A DNA stretch of 6,434 nucleotides from Burkholderiales bacterium (lineage in GTDB: Bacteria; Pseudomonadota; Gammaproteobacteria; Burkholderiales; Burkholderiaceae): NCBI GenBank assembly GCA_947447845.1, contig CANFNO010000171.1, positions 1 through 6,434 on the forward strand, written 5' to 3'. The translations under genes were made by a program, and so were the position numbers. The notes beneath the pieces are model-generated. The model had not been told where the DNA came from and ran no database searches. It was given only the letters and a program-made list of their open reading frames with translations. The first letter of the stretch is position 1; each line of letters opens with the position of its first letter. Shown piece by piece: positions 1 to 5,673 of the stretch.

Positions 1-64
1 CTAGTTGAATCAAGCCTCCCTTTTATATTGTTAGTAAATTGCAAACCTTCTTGATAGGAATACC

Positions 65-955
65 ATGAAAAAAAATATCATTGTTACTGGCGGCAGCGGC
101 ATGGCCGGAAAATGGGTCGTGAAAGATCTACTTGAACAAGGGCACCAAGTAATGAACTTGGATCGCACTGTGTTGCAGAATTCAGCCGCTCGAACGCTGA
201 TTACAGACTTGACGGATGCCGGCCAGGTATTTAACGCGCTAAACAGCACGACGGTGCGTCACGAATTTAGCGAGACGATTCGTCCTGCACCTATCGATGC
301 GATTATTCACTTTGCGGCTATTCCCCGCATCATGACGCACCCGGATAACGAGGTTTTCCGCATTAACGTGATGAGCACTTACAACGTGCTGGACGCTGCT
401 GCGAAATACGGCATCAAGAAAGTCATTATTGCTTCCAGCGAAACGACCTATGGCATTGTGTTTGCCAATGAATACCGCATGCCGGAATACTTTCCTTTGG
501 ATGAGGAGTATCCCTGCAACCCTATGGACAGCTACGCTATGTCCAAGATCATTAACGAAAATACCGCTAAGGCATTTCAGGCGCGTACCGGAGCAGACAT
601 CTATTGCTTGCGGATTGGCAATGTGATTGATCCCGTGGACTACGCCAAATTTCCGGAATACTTCAAGGATCCGGGCTTCCGCCGCCGCATTACCTGGAGC
701 TACATCGATGCACGCGATCTGGCTACTGCAGCGCGACTGGGCGTGGAAAAAGATGGTCTGGGATACCAGGTCATGAATGTTGCCGCAGATGATGTGTCTT
801 CCGATCTGCCCACTGCAGAACTGCTGAAGCGTTTCTACCCTACGGTGCCCTTGAAGAAGGAGTTGGGTGAGTTTGAAACACTTTTGAGTAATGAAAAGAT
901 CAAGCGCCTCTTGGGATTCCAGCAGCAATACAACTGGAGAGATCATCTGAAGTAA
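65..955 (+). CDS. NAD(P)-dependent epimerase/dehydratase-family oxidoreductase (extended SDR)
   Basis: The 296-residue protein is a cytosolic extended short-chain dehydrogenase with an N-terminal Rossmann fold. The dinucleotide-binding glycine motif TGGSGMAG is at residues 8-15. D33, in NLDRT at the end of the second strand, suggests NAD preference. The active site is visible as S124/S125 (ASSETTYG) and Y157-x3-K161 (SYAMSK). Length is normal for the family and both ends look intact. The ATG at 65 follows AGGA at 56-59 with five bases between. The family includes sugar epimerases, dehydratases and uronate- or erythronate-type dehydrogenases, and the exact substrate cannot be read from the sequence. 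It lies upstream of a tetronate operon on the same strand but is separated from it by the regulator, so a role with sugar acids is inference. It is visibly more A+T-rich than the downstream genes. DenD (D-erythronate dehydrogenase) also belongs to this superfamily, but the N-terminus here does not look like DenD as I remember it. Confidence 0.85.
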   Translation: MKKNIIVTGGSGMAGKWVVKDLLEQGHQVMNLDRTVLQNSAARTLITDLTDAGQVFNALNSTTVRHEFSETIRPAPIDAIIHFAAIPRIMTHPDNEVFRINVMSTYNVLDAAAKYGIKKVIIASSETTYGIVFANEYRMPEYFPLDEEYPCNPMDSYAMSKIINENTAKAFQARTGADIYCLRIGNVIDPVDYAKFPEYFKDPGFRRRITWSYIDARDLATAARLGVEKDGLGYQVMNVAADDVSSDLPTAELLKRFYPTVPLKKELGEFETLLSNEKIKRLLGFQQQYNWRDHLK

Positions 956-987
956 ATCGGGCGGTGAATAACGGGGGGTCTATAGCA

Positions 988-1029
988 GAGTTACTCGTGG
1001 CGGAGTTAAGTTATTCCTCGGGGTAACTC
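988..1029. repeat. nested inverted repeat in the epimerase-regulator gap
   Basis: GAGTTAC at 988-994 is the exact reverse complement of GTAACTC at 1023-1029. The pairing can extend inward by one G-U and one C-G pair. A smaller hairpin sits inside (GGAGT at 1002-1006 with ATTCC at 1013-1017, loop of six). No T-run follows, so this does not look like a standard intrinsic terminator. It lies 69 bases before the regulator start and could be an operator for the regulator, a processed 3' end of the upstream transcript, or chance. The rest of the 956-1098 gap shows no gene and no convincing promoter. Confidence 0.4.
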
Positions 1030-1098
1030 CTAGCGAGAACCAGATTCTTGGCTTGGGGGTAATGGGTTAGAGTTCTCCTTTTGAAATGAAGTCAAAGA

Positions 1099-1866
1099 AT
1101 GACCGTTCCGTTTAAATCTGTTTCTCCTGGGAATTCCCTGTCAGATCAAGTTGCGGAAGCTATCGCGGCGGAGATTCGATCGGGGCGTCTTTCAGCAGGA
1201 AATAAGCTGCCGACAGAGGCCGTACTCACGGTGCAATTTTCTGTCAGTCGGACTGTGATCCGGGAGGCCATGTCAAGGCTGAAGTCCTTGGGCTTGGTCG
1301 ACTCCCGCCAGGGGAGCGGCGTCTTTGCCAAAAGTGCAGGATTTACCCCGCTGAACTTTGATTCCAAACACGCTGAGTCCAAGCAGGCCGTTGTGCAAAT
1401 GGTGGAGGTTCGCAGGGCATTGGAGGCAGAGGTCGCCGCTTTGGCCGCAACCCGGCGCACCCAGGCCGATATCCGGAACATCAAGCAAGCCATCACTGCG
1501 CTGAAAAAGGCGGTGCTGGCAGGTGGTGACGGAGTCGATGAAGATGTGAAATTTCACCGCGCCATTGCTGATGCCGCGCGCAATCCGTTTCTGATTGGGA
1601 CTTTGGAATATCTGGGTCAATTCATGCTTGGGGTGACGCGGGTGACGCGTGCCAACGAAGCGCGGCGTACCGATTTTGCAAATGATGTTCAAAATGAACA
1701 TGGCGTGATTTTTAGTGCCATTGAAGCAGGCGATGCAAATGCGGCCCGTAAGGCGGCAGCATCGCACATGGATAACGCGATAAAGCGGATTGAACAGGCA
1801 GACCCAGCGTTCTGGCAGCAGTCAGGAATGACGTTGGCACAGCCACTGGTCTCCGGGCTCAAATAG
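1099..1866 (+). CDS. GntR-family transcriptional regulator with FCD domain (FadR subfamily)
   Basis: The 255-residue protein has a winged helix-turn-helix DNA-binding domain at about residues 13-78, with the typical signatures LPTE (37-40), SRTVIREA (50-57), LGLV (64-67) and RQGSGVF (70-76). An all-helical FCD effector domain covers about residues 85-235. Its usual metal/effector ligand set is complete: D149, H153, H201 and H223. Such proteins are usually repressors released by a sugar acid or other carboxylate. The gene lies just upstream of the tetronate operon on the same strand, so control of that operon by a tetronate or a pathway intermediate is a reasonable inference. The palindrome at 1923-1935 is a candidate binding site. 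The ATG at 1099 places the helix-turn-helix at the normal distance from the N-terminus. The Shine-Dalgarno is weak (GAAG at 1088-1091), suggesting low expression. E. coli ygb genes, from memory, have a DeoR-type regulator instead. Confidence 0.92.
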   Translation: MTVPFKSVSPGNSLSDQVAEAIAAEIRSGRLSAGNKLPTEAVLTVQFSVSRTVIREAMSRLKSLGLVDSRQGSGVFAKSAGFTPLNFDSKHAESKQAVVQMVEVRRALEAEVAALAATRRTQADIRNIKQAITALKKAVLAGGDGVDEDVKFHRAIADAARNPFLIGTLEYLGQFMLGVTRVTRANEARRTDFANDVQNEHGVIFSAIEAGDANAARKAAASHMDNAIKRIEQADPAFWQQSGMTLAQPLVSGLK

Positions 1867-1867
1867 C

Positions 1868-1890
1868 GCAAGTGAAGCTAGTGCAAGTGA
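1868..1890. repeat. short direct repeat after the regulator gene
   Basis: GCAAGTGA occurs at 1868-1875 and again at 1883-1890, a spacing of 15 bases. The second copy forms the left arm of the possible terminator hairpin. Function unknown; it may be chance. Confidence 0.35.
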
Positions 1891-1914
1891 GGCAACCATC
1901 GGTGCGCACTTTTT
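1885..1914 (+). terminator. possible weak intrinsic terminator after the regulator gene
   Basis: AAGTG at 1885-1889 can pair with CACTT at 1907-1911. Inside it, GC at 1892-1893 pairs with GC at 1904-1905, and ACC at 1895-1897 pairs with GGT at 1901-1903 around a three-base loop. A run of five T follows the CAC (1910-1914), although its first two are used in the stem. The stem is interrupted by a small internal loop and a bulged A, so any termination would be weak. It lies 19 bases after the regulator stop codon, a sensible place to separate the regulator transcript from the operon promoter. Confidence 0.3.
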
Positions 1915-1943
1915 GCAACGTAGTTATGTGATAACAATATAAA
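1913..1943 (+). promoter_or_regulatory. candidate sigma-70 promoter of the tetronate operon
   Basis: TTGCAA at 1913-1918 could serve as -35 and TATAAA at 1938-1943 as -10. The -10 matches the consensus at five of six positions and the -35 at four of six. The spacer is 19 bases, longer than ideal. Transcription would start near 1950, giving a leader of about 37 bases before ltnD. The palindrome at 1923-1935 lies in the spacer. Assignment is by eye only. Confidence 0.4.
1923..1935. promoter_or_regulatory. perfect palindrome, candidate operator for the GntR/FCD regulator
   Basis: GTTAT-GTG-ATAAC is a perfect inverted repeat of five bases around a three-base centre. It begins with GT and ends with AC, as in the general GntR-family pattern of GT and AC half-sites. 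It lies between the candidate -35 and -10 elements, where a bound repressor would block RNA polymerase. The adjacent regulator gene makes it the obvious candidate ligand, but this is inference. Confidence 0.45.
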
Positions 1944-1945
1944 TA

Positions 1946-1962
1946 GCGATGAAATCAATCGC
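1946..1962. repeat. small inverted repeat in the ltnD leader
   Basis: GCGAT at 1946-1950 and ATCGC at 1958-1962 are complementary around a seven-base loop. It falls at or just after the expected transcription start. It could be a second regulator half-site pair, a 5' stabilising hairpin, or chance. Confidence 0.3.
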
Positions 1963-1976
1963 GGATCTGATAAATT

Positions 1977-1980
1977 GGAG
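1977..1980 (+). promoter_or_regulatory. ribosome binding site that fixes the ltnD start
   Basis: GGAG is followed six bases later by ATG at 1987. The in-frame TTG at 1975 overlaps this site and has no ribosome binding site of its own, so the ATG is preferred. Confidence 0.75.
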
Positions 1981-1986
1981 ACACTC

Positions 1987-2877
1987 ATGAGCATTAACGT
2001 TGGAGTCATTGGTTTGGGTGCCATGGGCTCCGGTATGGCCCAGTCACTGCGGCGCAGTGGTCTTAAAGTTCACGTGTTTGACATGCGCCAGCCGGTTGCA
2101 GAGGCATTTGTGCAGGCGGGTGGCGAGCTCTGCGCATCGCCAGCAGACCTCGCTGCCCGATGCGATGTGGTGGTCTCGGTTGTGGTCAATGCGGCACAAA
2201 CCGAACAGGTGCTCTTTGGAGACGCAGGCTGCATGTCCGCGATGCGGCCAGGCAGCGTCTTTGTGATGTGCTCCACGGTCGACCCGGCATGGTCCACACG
2301 CATGGAAGCCCGCCTCAACGAGCACGAGATCTACTATTTGGATGCCCCAATCTCCGGGGGAGCCGCCAAGGCGGCGACAGGCAACATCACGATGATGACG
2401 GCGGGACATCCGCAAGCCTATGCCATCGCCCAACCGGTGTTGGACGCCATGTCCCAAAACGTCTATCGGCTGGGTGACAAAGCCGGTGCCGGGAGCAAAG
2501 TCAAGATCATCAATCAGTTGCTTGCCGGTGTGCATATTGCAGCTGCCGCTGAAGCCATGGCGCTGGGCTTGCGCGAAGGCGTGGACCCTGAAAAACTTTA
2601 CGAGGTAATCACCCACAGTGCGGGTAACAGTTGGATGTTTGAAAACCGCATGGCGCATGTGCTTGCTGCGGATTACAGCCCATTGTCGGCAGTGGATATT
2701 TTTGTCAAAGACCTGGGCCTGGTTCTGGATGTTGCCCGGGCAAGCAAGTTCCCCTTGCCACTTTCAAGTACCGCGCACCAGATGTTTATGCAAGCCTCTA
2801 CTGCGGGCTACGCTGCAGAAGACGACAGTGCAGTTATCAAGATATTTCCCGGCATTCAACTGCCCGAAAAAAAATGA
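1987..2877 (+). CDS. ltnD: L-threonate dehydrogenase (NAD-dependent, 3-hydroxyisobutyrate dehydrogenase family)
   Basis: This cytosolic beta-hydroxyacid dehydrogenase oxidises L-threonate at C2 to the 2-oxo acid, the first step of the pathway. The 296-residue length is normal. The Rossmann motif GLGAMG is at residues 9-14, and D32 at the end of the second strand indicates NAD rather than NADP. The substrate-binding motif DAPISGG is at 119-125. The catalytic lysine is K173, with N176 completing the family's K-x2-N element, followed by the all-alpha C-terminal domain. It opens an operon with otnK, otnC and otnI, which supports the LtnD assignment over other family members such as tartronate semialdehyde reductase. 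Its stop codon overlaps the otnK start (ATGA). The last three sense codons form a run of eight A directly before the stop. Substrate specificity is inferred from context. Confidence 0.88.
   Translation: MSINVGVIGLGAMGSGMAQSLRRSGLKVHVFDMRQPVAEAFVQAGGELCASPADLAARCDVVVSVVVNAAQTEQVLFGDAGCMSAMRPGSVFVMCSTVDPAWSTRMEARLNEHEIYYLDAPISGGAAKAATGNITMMTAGHPQAYAIAQPVLDAMSQNVYRLGDKAGAGSKVKIINQLLAGVHIAAAAEAMALGLREGVDPEKLYEVITHSAGNSWMFENRMAHVLAADYSPLSAVDIFVKDLGLVLDVARASKFPLPLSSTAHQMFMQASTAGYAAEDDSAVIKIFPGIQLPEKK
2867..2874 (+). other. A8 run with in-frame -1 slippery heptamer at the ltnD stop
   Basis: The ltnD reading frame ends GAA AAA AAA TGA. Bases 2868-2874 are therefore A_AAA_AAA in the phase required for -1 tandem slippage. 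A -1 slip after the last AAA moves the ribosome to the ATG at 2874, which is in the otnK frame and gives an LtnD-OtnK fusion. I see no convincing downstream pseudoknot or upstream stimulatory Shine-Dalgarno. The A-run may instead simply aid reinitiation or leave the otnK start unstructured. Confidence 0.4.
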
Positions 2878-4166
2878 AGAAACCCGTATTAGGCTGCATC
2901 GCAGACGACTTTACCGGCGCAACCGATCTTGCCAACAACCTGGTGCGCTCCGGGATGCGGGTGATGCAGGCGATTGGTGTGCCGAGCGCAGATTTGAATA
3001 CCGAGGCCGATGCCGTAGTGGTGGCACTCAAGTCACGAACCATTCCAAAGGCTGACGCCATTGCGCAATCCCTGGCTGCATTGCGCTGGTTGCAACGCCA
3101 AGGTGTGCAGCAGATCTACTTCAAATACTGCTCAACTTTTGACAGTACCGCAGAAGGCAACATTGGCCCGGTAACCGAAGCCTTGATGGATGCACTGGCA
3201 GACAAGGCGCACAGCGACTTCACCATCGCCACTCCCGCGTTCCCCGACAACAACCGGTCCGTGGTGAACGGCTATCTCTTTGTGGGCAATGTGCTGCTCA
3301 ATGAAAGTGGCATGCAGAACCATCCACTGACGCCCATGACGGACCCGAATCTGGTGCGCGTGTTGCAGTCGCAGTGCAGCCGCAAGGTGGGTTTGATTGA
3401 CTACAAAACTGTGGCCCAGGGCGAGGCCGCCATTCGACAACGCATTGAAGCCTTGCGCCAGCAAGGCGTGGGCGTGGCGATTGTCGATGCGCTGACCAAT
3501 GATGACCTGATGCGCCTGGCACCGGCACTTAAAGATTTGCCACTGCTTACTGCGGGCTCCGGCGTGGCTATCGGACTGGCTGCAAACTTTGGGCTGGCTC
3601 CGTCTCCTGCAGCCAGTCGCTTGCCGAAGGCATCCGGCTTCAAGGCTGTGGTGTCCGGAAGCTGCTCGTTGGCAACCAACAAGCAAGTGGCCTACTTCAG
3701 GCAAGCTGGATTGCCTGCGATGGCGATTGATACGCAGCAGCTGGCCAGCAACCCCGAAGGTTGGGGCACCGTTGCCGAGCAAGTGCTGGCCTGGGCCAAG
3801 CCCTTGTTGGTGGACGGACCGGTACTGGTGTACTCCACTGCGGAGACAGACACGGTAAAGGCGACGCAGTCCACCTTAGGTGTGGAAGCAACCGGCGCGC
3901 TCATCGAAAAAACCTTGTCGCACATCGCAGCTGGACTGGTGCAGCTGGGTGTTCGCCAACTGGTCATTGCGGGCGGAGAGACATCGGGCGCTTGCGTACA
4001 GGCTTTGCATATCGATCAACTGGCGATCGGCCCGCAGATCGACCCTGGCGTGCCCTGGTGCTACGCCGTATCCGACAAGGCCCCCGAAGGTCTGCACCTC
4101 ACGCTGAAGTCGGGAAATTTTGGAACCGACGACTTCTTCATCAAGGCATTTGGAGTGCTAACTTGA
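2874..4166 (+). CDS. otnK: 3-oxo-tetronate kinase (four-carbon acid sugar kinase, formerly DUF1537)
   Basis: This kinase phosphorylates 3-oxo-tetronate (3-dehydro-L-erythronate or its D form) at O4 using ATP, preparing it for decarboxylation by OtnC. The 430-residue length is typical. The N-terminal sugar-acid-binding domain begins with the hallmark ADDFTGATD at residues 10-18. The C-terminal nucleotide-binding domain shows SGSCS near residue 262, GGETSGA at 367-373, DPGVPW at 390-395 and LKSGNFG at 411-417, all characteristic of the family. The ATG shares four bases with the ltnD stop and has no clear Shine-Dalgarno, so translation probably depends on coupling to ltnD or on the A-rich leader. 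The end overlaps the otnC start by four bases (TTGA). No damage is visible. Confidence 0.95.
   Translation: MKKPVLGCIADDFTGATDLANNLVRSGMRVMQAIGVPSADLNTEADAVVVALKSRTIPKADAIAQSLAALRWLQRQGVQQIYFKYCSTFDSTAEGNIGPVTEALMDALADKAHSDFTIATPAFPDNNRSVVNGYLFVGNVLLNESGMQNHPLTPMTDPNLVRVLQSQCSRKVGLIDYKTVAQGEAAIRQRIEALRQQGVGVAIVDALTNDDLMRLAPALKDLPLLTAGSGVAIGLAANFGLAPSPAASRLPKASGFKAVVSGSCSLATNKQVAYFRQAGLPAMAIDTQQLASNPEGWGTVAEQVLAWAKPLLVDGPVLVYSTAETDTVKATQSTLGVEATGALIEKTLSHIAAGLVQLGVRQLVIAGGETSGACVQALHIDQLAIGPQIDPGVPWCYAVSDKAPEGLHLTLKSGNFGTDDFFIKAFGVLT
4152..4155 (+). promoter_or_regulatory. ribosome binding site for the TTG start of otnC
   Basis: GGAG lies inside the end of otnK, seven bases before the TTG at 4163. 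With the four-base overlap TTGA, this decides the otnC start. No ATG or GTG in the same frame lies nearby at a suitable place. Confidence 0.65.
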
Positions 4167-4855
4167 ACGAGACCGGGTGGCGTGAAGAAATCTGCCGCGT
4201 TGGAAAGAGCCTGTTCGATCGCGGTTATGTGCACGCAACAGCCGGCAACATCAGTGTGCGCCTGGACGATGGATATCTGATAACCCCGACCGACGCCTGC
4301 CTGGGCAATCTGGACCCAGCGCGCCTGGCCCGACTGGACGCGGAGGGCCTGCAGCGCAGTGGCGACAAGGCCAGCAAGACCATCGCACTGCACACGCAAA
4401 TTTACCGGGCTACAGACGCTTATAAGGCCGACGCGCGTTGCGTGATTCACACCCACAGCACCCACTGTGTGTCCTTGACACTGAGCCTGCCTTACCAGCG
4501 CGTGCTGCCGCGCACGGCGCTGGGCCCGGAGCTATTGCGTGCGGTAACGCCCTACTTTGTCATGAAGGTAGGGCATGTCCCCTTGATTCCCTATTACCGC
4601 CCCGGAGCTCCGCAAGCTGCCGATGCAGTAGCGGATGCGATTCATCGCTATGGTCATGCGGGTATTCGTATCCGCTCTGCCATGCTTTCACGCCTGGGGC
4701 CCAACGTTTGGCACAGCACCCCTGCAGCGGCCATGGCCACCCTCGAGGAGTTGGAAGAAACCGCTAAGCTGGTTTGTCTGAACGCTTCGATGGTGGACGT
4801 ACTGACAGAATTACAAATCAATGAATTGCGCCAGACCTTTGGCGCGGAATGGTGA
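4163..4855 (+). CDS. otnC: 3-oxo-tetronate 4-phosphate decarboxylase (class II aldolase/adducin family)
   Basis: OtnC decarboxylates 3-oxo-tetronate 4-phosphate to dihydroxyacetone phosphate, the last step of the pathway. The 230-residue protein has the class II aldolase fold: the phosphate-binding motif AGNIS at 27-31, S71 in the KASK segment, the metal-binding pair H96 and H98 (HTHSTH), PYYRPG in the middle, and the family-typical EELEETAKL near the C-terminus. Two positions are odd. T73 replaces the catalytic glutamate of fuculose aldolase (E73), and L178 in RLGPNVW replaces the third zinc histidine (usual pattern NHGP). The open frame is otherwise intact. I recall similar RLGP-type members in Burkholderiales tetronate clusters, so this may be a subfamily trait, but I could not check. 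Start is TTG, supported by GGAG at 4152-4155 and by overlap with the otnK stop. Confidence 0.85.
   Translation: MNETGWREEICRVGKSLFDRGYVHATAGNISVRLDDGYLITPTDACLGNLDPARLARLDAEGLQRSGDKASKTIALHTQIYRATDAYKADARCVIHTHSTHCVSLTLSLPYQRVLPRTALGPELLRAVTPYFVMKVGHVPLIPYYRPGAPQAADAVADAIHRYGHAGIRIRSAMLSRLGPNVWHSTPAAAMATLEELEETAKLVCLNASMVDVLTELQINELRQTFGAEW
4851..4855 (+). promoter_or_regulatory. ribosome binding site that favours the 4861 start of otnI
   Basis: GGTGA, part of the full anti-Shine-Dalgarno complement, ends five bases before the ATG at 4861. It overlaps the otnC stop codon. The alternative ATG at 4849 lacks a recognisable site. Confidence 0.55.
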
Positions 4856-4860
4856 ACAAC

Positions 4861-5658
4861 ATGCTCCAATTTGCTGCCAACTTGTCCATGCTCTACCAGG
4901 AGTTCGACTTTCTGGACCGATTCAAGGCTGCGGCGGACGATGGCTTCAAGGCGGTCGAATATCTCTTTCCGTATGACTTCAGCGCAGAGGACATCGCGCA
5001 AAGGCTCAACGCAAATGGGCTCGCGCAGGTGCTATTTAACGCACCTCCCGGAAACTGGGCTGCGGGCGAGCGCGGGCTTGCTTGCCTGCCAGACCGCGAG
5101 GATGAGTTTCGCCAAGGCATAGACCGCGCGCTGGAATATGCCGCCGCACTGCACTGCCCCCGCATCCACGTGATGGCAGGTTTGCAGCCGCAAGGGCATA
5201 GCCGGGCCGAGCTGATGGCGCTGTATACCCGGCGCATGGCATGGGCTGCCGAACGCGCTTCCAAACAAGGCGTGGATGTCCTGATGGAGCCCATCAATAC
5301 GCGCGACATTCCCGGTTTCTTCTTGAATCTGCAGGATGAGGCGCATGCCGTGGTGGCTGCCGTGGGCGCACCGAATCTCAAGGTGCAGATGGACCTCTAC
5401 CATTGCCAGATCGTCGAAGGCGATGTGGCCATGAAGATCCGCCAATACCTGCCCACCGGTAACGTGGGCCATATCCAGATTGCCGGGGTACCCGCGCGCA
5501 ATGAGCCTGATATTGGTGAGCTGAACTACCCCTATCTGTTCCAGGTCCTGGAGGAACTGGGTTACACGGGTTGGATCGGTTGCGAATACCGGCCGCTAAA
5601 AGGTGCGGTGCTTGATGGCACACGCAGTGGTTTGCAGTGGTTTAAGAATTTGCTCTGA
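4861..5658 (+). CDS. otnI: 2-oxo-tetronate isomerase (hydroxypyruvate isomerase-like TIM barrel)
   Basis: OtnI converts 2-oxo-tetronate, the LtnD product, to 3-oxo-tetronate, the OtnK substrate. The 265-residue protein is a xylose isomerase-like TIM barrel close to hydroxypyruvate isomerase (Hyi). The N-terminus [11 protein letters not shown] matches Hyi-family starts as I remember them, which is why I chose 4861 over the in-frame ATG at 4849. Family motifs include NWAAGERG early in the protein, EPIN with E143, MDLYH with D178 and H181, GHIQIAG with H204, and GCEYRP with E242. E143, D178 and E242 are the expected acidic metal ligands, completed by the H204-Q206 segment. It starts five bases after otnC ends and is followed after 15 bases by a dehydrogenase gene. 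True Hyi (glyoxylate pathway) is an alternative, but the operon favours OtnI. Confidence 0.88.
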   Translation: MLQFAANLSMLYQEFDFLDRFKAAADDGFKAVEYLFPYDFSAEDIAQRLNANGLAQVLFNAPPGNWAAGERGLACLPDREDEFRQGIDRALEYAAALHCPRIHVMAGLQPQGHSRAELMALYTRRMAWAAERASKQGVDVLMEPINTRDIPGFFLNLQDEAHAVVAAVGAPNLKVQMDLYHCQIVEGDVAMKIRQYLPTGNVGHIQIAGVPARNEPDIGELNYPYLFQVLEELGYTGWIGCEYRPLKGAVLDGTRSGLQWFKNLL

Positions 5659-5673
5659 GAAGGTAGCGTGCCC

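Noticed and set aside
5..29. TTGAAT and TATATT as a promoter for the epimerase gene
   Set aside because: The spacing of 13 bases is too short for sigma-70. TATATT at 24-29 might be a -10 with a -35 outside the window, but this cannot be judged.
239..946. 235-codon open frame on the - strand inside the epimerase gene
   Set aside because: It lies entirely opposite a gene with clear SDR motifs, and its translation shows no recognisable domain. It is a shadow of codon bias.
1902..1909. GTGCGCAC eight-base palindrome before the operon promoter
   Set aside because: It is short, has no spacer and overlaps the possible terminator hairpin. An eight-base palindrome is expected by chance, so I do not call it an operator.
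1975..1986. TTG start four codons upstream for ltnD
   Set aside because: The ATG at 1987 has GGAG six bases upstream, and the family N-terminus begins just before the Rossmann glycine motif.
2044..2658. 204-codon open frame on the - strand inside ltnD
   Set aside because: It is opposite a gene with all catalytic motifs of the 3-hydroxyisobutyrate dehydrogenase family. Its His/Arg/Cys-rich translation has no recognisable domain.
3761..4162. Upstream extension of the otnC frame by about 134 codons within otnK
   Set aside because: The extension overlaps the well-conserved C-terminal domain of OtnK, reads as low-complexity Arg/Gly-rich sequence, and begins with TTG. Class II aldolase homology begins only after 4163.
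4849..4860. ATG start four codons upstream for otnI, overlapping otnC by seven bases
   Set aside because: The start at 4861 matches the N-terminus of Hyi-like proteins and has GGTGA at the right distance. The upstream start cannot be fully excluded.
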